Shown: positions 21,457 through 23,602 of the stretch, piece after piece | Numbering within the stretch: position 1 is the stretch's first letter | Layout: every line of letters begins with the position of its first letter | Virus record (IMG/VR): IMGVR_UViG_3300042472_001110 | Location: 1-23,602 of that record | From: a virus | Direction: 5' to 3' (one strand) | Length of the DNA stretch: 23,602 nucleotides | Made by a program: the position numbers and the translations under genes | The notes under the pieces: generated by a model | Told to the model about the DNA's origin: nothing | The model's input: the letters and a program-made list of their open reading frames with translations, nothing else | Databases searched by the model: none

Positions 21457-23499
21457 CTATTCTATTATCAAGGTGTTACTAGACTGTCCTGTAGTAGTAT
21501 TGTAAACAGGTACAATCCCATCACCCTTATCAGTTACTGTTAGGGCTATTATTTTTAATTGTAGCTCATATATATTACGAATAAATCTATTAAACACACC
21601 TGCTAGATTCTTTTCATTATCATGAATATAATATTCTTCAATAGAGTCACTAAGTAACAGTGATAAATCTATATTATAGTTATAATCTGTAAACACAAAT
21701 ATATCTAAATTATTATATGCTCCCGTAAATCTACCAACCAGGTTGTTTTTTAAATTAATATTATCATAAATTACCTTATAGAACTCTTTATTGAGAGAAC
21801 TTCCTTGAATATACTCACTACTATTAAGTGTAAAATTAGCGCCGTAACTATCAAAATTATCCAATTTTAATACACTCTTATATATATTAGGCTCTTTAAA
21901 ATAATATATTCTACTATTCGTAATAAAAAACACTTTATCGGTATCATCACTCTGTGGTGTTAATCTATATCCTACTATTACATCGCTATAGACAGATGTA
22001 GTATAACTCGCAGGTATTGTAGTTGTAGTGGTTTGAATTGATGCACCTTGTGTTACTATACTCGTTATGGATGGCGTATTAGTTTCCCAGTTAAATTTAG
22101 CATTGTCGTAATAAGTATCAACATAATTCCACAAACTATTAGGATCTTGCACTATAGTCGTTTGACCACCGGAAATTACATATGTAGCGGTTACCTGTGA
22201 TGCAGGAGACTTAATATTAGATAAAATTTTATTAGTCTGATAAACACCCTTTCTATTACCGGGCTTATTAACTAATAATTTATAAATAGCGTAGTTTGTA
22301 CTAATATAAAAAAAGTTACTATTGTTATACGAAAAACTTATATTATTAATTACCTCGCCAACCTGTAATATAAATGGTAACTCATATGACTCCTCAACGT
22401 TGAAGCAGTCATTTATAATATAAAGTTTAGTTTTCTGCTGACTATACGTTAAAACATATAGGTAGTTAGTTAATCTATTATACTCCAATGCAGCTATAGG
22501 TTCACGCTTAAAATTAATACTATTAATTACTGCTATAAAGTTAAAGTCTAGATCAAATACCTTTATAGCATAATTTTTAGAGTCATTAACAGCTATGTAA
22601 TTATTACCCGCTGTTATTTCTTTAGGTTCATTGAACAATACCTCATCCACTGCTAGCCCTTTTCCGCCAATAATTTCTACTAAGTTTCTCTTATTAGAAA
22701 GAACCGTATCACCATCAATATATCCTCCTATATCATACTTTAAGATATTATTATTACCTGTATCTGTAACATATAGAAACTTACCAATAGTAGCTATACC
22801 ACCGATATTGAAAAAAGATAGTGTATTCTCCGCTACCTGTGTTTGATAGTAAGGTGAAATCTCAATAACACCTATAGATTGATCGCTACATGAAAGAGAT
22901 ATAAGGTTTGTACTTGTAAAGGCAAATATAACAGCTTTACTATCATCTTCTAAATAGTTAACAGGAGCAAATCCACGTATACCGTCTAACTCGAGAAAAT
23001 TGTTGGTACTACCAAAGGGTAGTGTACTATAATTACTACCCGCAAACAAATCAAGTGTCGTTTGCGACGCGCTAAGTACACCAGCATATTTAACATTATC
23101 ACTAACAGGTAACAGTGCTCCCGTCATGAAGCACCTTGAATACGTATATATTGTATTAGTTTTAATTTTTGTTAATTTACTCTCTAAGAGATTATAATTT
23201 AAAAAGTCATTAGCTTCAATTAATATTTCTTCGAGAGGTATAGGTAATTCAACAATATCGTTAATACCTCGATCAAAAAAGAAATCAGAACAAAGTAGAT
23301 CCGTTTTATATGTACTTTGCCTCTCAAGTGGTACACCTACCAGTGAAGATAAGGTACTACATTTAGACGTGATATCTAATTCAGTGGCTGTATATGGTAC
23401 CCCGCTTAATACTTCAACATATCCTGTATAGTCTACACTGTTAAGTGTAAACAATCCTGATTCAGCATAAAATCTTTTATAATCACTATAGGTTATCAT
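21457..23499 (-). CDS. Tail/baseplate-associated protein with NHL-like beta-propeller
   Basis: A 680-aa protein. Residues about 200-400 contain repeats of the NHL/propeller type: GGIATIGKFLYVTDTGNNNILKYD, then FNEPKEITAGNNYIAVNDSK with YAIKVFDLDFNFIAVI, and further strands ending YRLTPQ-like blades. The N-terminal about 130 residues and C-terminal about 120 residues (FVFTDYNYNIDLSLLLSDSIEEYYIHD, NLAGVFNRFIRNIYELQ) are unrelated to the propeller. No enzyme active site is apparent. It is the first complete gene of the late tail block and overlaps the upstream gene by 4 nt. It probably forms part of the baseplate or fibre attachment; this is inferred from context. Confidence 0.65.
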   Translation of the reverse strand: MITYSDYKRFYAESGLFTLNSVDYTGYVEVLSGVPYTATELDITSKCSTLSSLVGVPLERQSTYKTDLLCSDFFFDRGINDIVELPIPLEEILIEANDFLNYNLLESKLTKIKTNTIYTYSRCFMTGALLPVSDNVKYAGVLSASQTTLDLFAGSNYSTLPFGSTNNFLELDGIRGFAPVNYLEDDSKAVIFAFTSTNLISLSCSDQSIGVIEISPYYQTQVAENTLSFFNIGGIATIGKFLYVTDTGNNNILKYDIGGYIDGDTVLSNKRNLVEIIGGKGLAVDEVLFNEPKEITAGNNYIAVNDSKNYAIKVFDLDFNFIAVINSINFKREPIAALEYNRLTNYLYVLTYSQQKTKLYIINDCFNVEESYELPFILQVGEVINNISFSYNNSNFFYISTNYAIYKLLVNKPGNRKGVYQTNKILSNIKSPASQVTATYVISGGQTTIVQDPNSLWNYVDTYYDNAKFNWETNTPSITSIVTQGASIQTTTTTIPASYTTSVYSDVIVGYRLTPQSDDTDKVFFITNSRIYYFKEPNIYKSVLKLDNFDSYGANFTLNSSEYIQGSSLNKEFYKVIYDNINLKNNLVGRFTGAYNNLDIFVFTDYNYNIDLSLLLSDSIEEYYIHDNEKNLAGVFNRFIRNIYELQLKIIALTVTDKGDGIVPVYNTTTGQSSNTLIIE

Positions 23500-23602
23500 T
23501 TAAAATCAATAAATTGTATATCGTTAATCTTAACACCTACAGGTAATGTTGATGCTGCTTGCTCATAAATAACATTCTTAATGTTATTTTTAAAGGTGGT
23601 GT
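23496..23602 (-). CDS. C-terminal end of an upstream late gene (5' part outside window)
   Basis: An open frame enters from the right edge and ends at TGA (23498-23496), overlapping the next ATG. The last 34 residues include NNIKNVIYEQAASTLPVG and end in QFIDFK. Too little is visible to name it. The coupled overlap suggests a structural gene of the same operon. Confidence 0.6.
   Translation of the reverse strand, partial: TTFKNNIKNVIYEQAASTLPVGVKINDIQFIDFK

Noticed and set aside
22281-22288. TATAAATA on the plus strand inside the 680-aa gene
   Set aside because: No plus-strand start codon with a real gene follows it. It is probably chance in AT-rich coding DNA.

Overview
The window is AT-rich, densely coded DNA from a tailed phage of the T4-like (myovirus) superfamily, probably aquatic. 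The evidence is a T4-type replication cassette: a DnaB-family helicase like gp41, a gp32-type ssDNA-binding protein, a gp45-type sliding clamp, an RNase H/FEN-type 5' nuclease and a gp61-type primase. There are also tail-fibre and collar-domain proteins, and late promoters matching the T4 consensus TATAAATA. The host cannot be read from the sequence. Most genes lack a clear Shine-Dalgarno sequence. No tRNA, CRISPR array or insertion sequence was seen.

Layout. (1) 1-3895 is mixed: a partial GIY-YIG nuclease (-), a divergent QueC-like PP-loop enzyme (+), a putative capsid-targeted internal virion protein (-), a helix-hairpin-helix protein (+), a class II glutamine amidotransferase whose open frame begins at a non-canonical ATT codon (+), and a GT-A glycosyltransferase overlapping it by 4 nt (+). 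(2) 3930-11232 is a plus-strand replication block: helicase, three small or medium unknowns (one may be a gp59-like helicase loader), gp32, a Pro/Gln-rich unknown, clamp, two unknowns, 5' nuclease and primase. (3) 11213-12682 holds a second putative capsid-targeted protein (-) diverging from three small plus-strand genes. (4) 12820-23602 is a minus-strand tail/adhesin block. In order of transcription it runs: the end of an unknown gene, a 680-aa beta-propeller protein, a collar-type protein, two fibre proteins with paralogous N-termini, two tiny genes, a lectin-like adhesin, and a 1176-aa adhesin with a stalk of about 460 residues of Thr-Pro repeats.

How it fits together. The plus-strand genes mostly copy or modify DNA, and the minus-strand genes mostly build the virion. 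TATAAATA boxes lie directly upstream of many minus-strand genes. In most cases the box is only 5-7 nt from the start codon, which by T4 geometry predicts leaderless or nearly leaderless late mRNAs. The QueC-like protein has lost three of four zinc cysteines and the usual substrate motif. Together with the nearby amidotransferase it resembles a split form of the Gat-QueC enzymes associated with 7-deazaguanine (archaeosine-type) modification, so a phage DNA modification pathway is the most attractive system here. gp32 has also lost the zinc-binding residues of the T4 protein.
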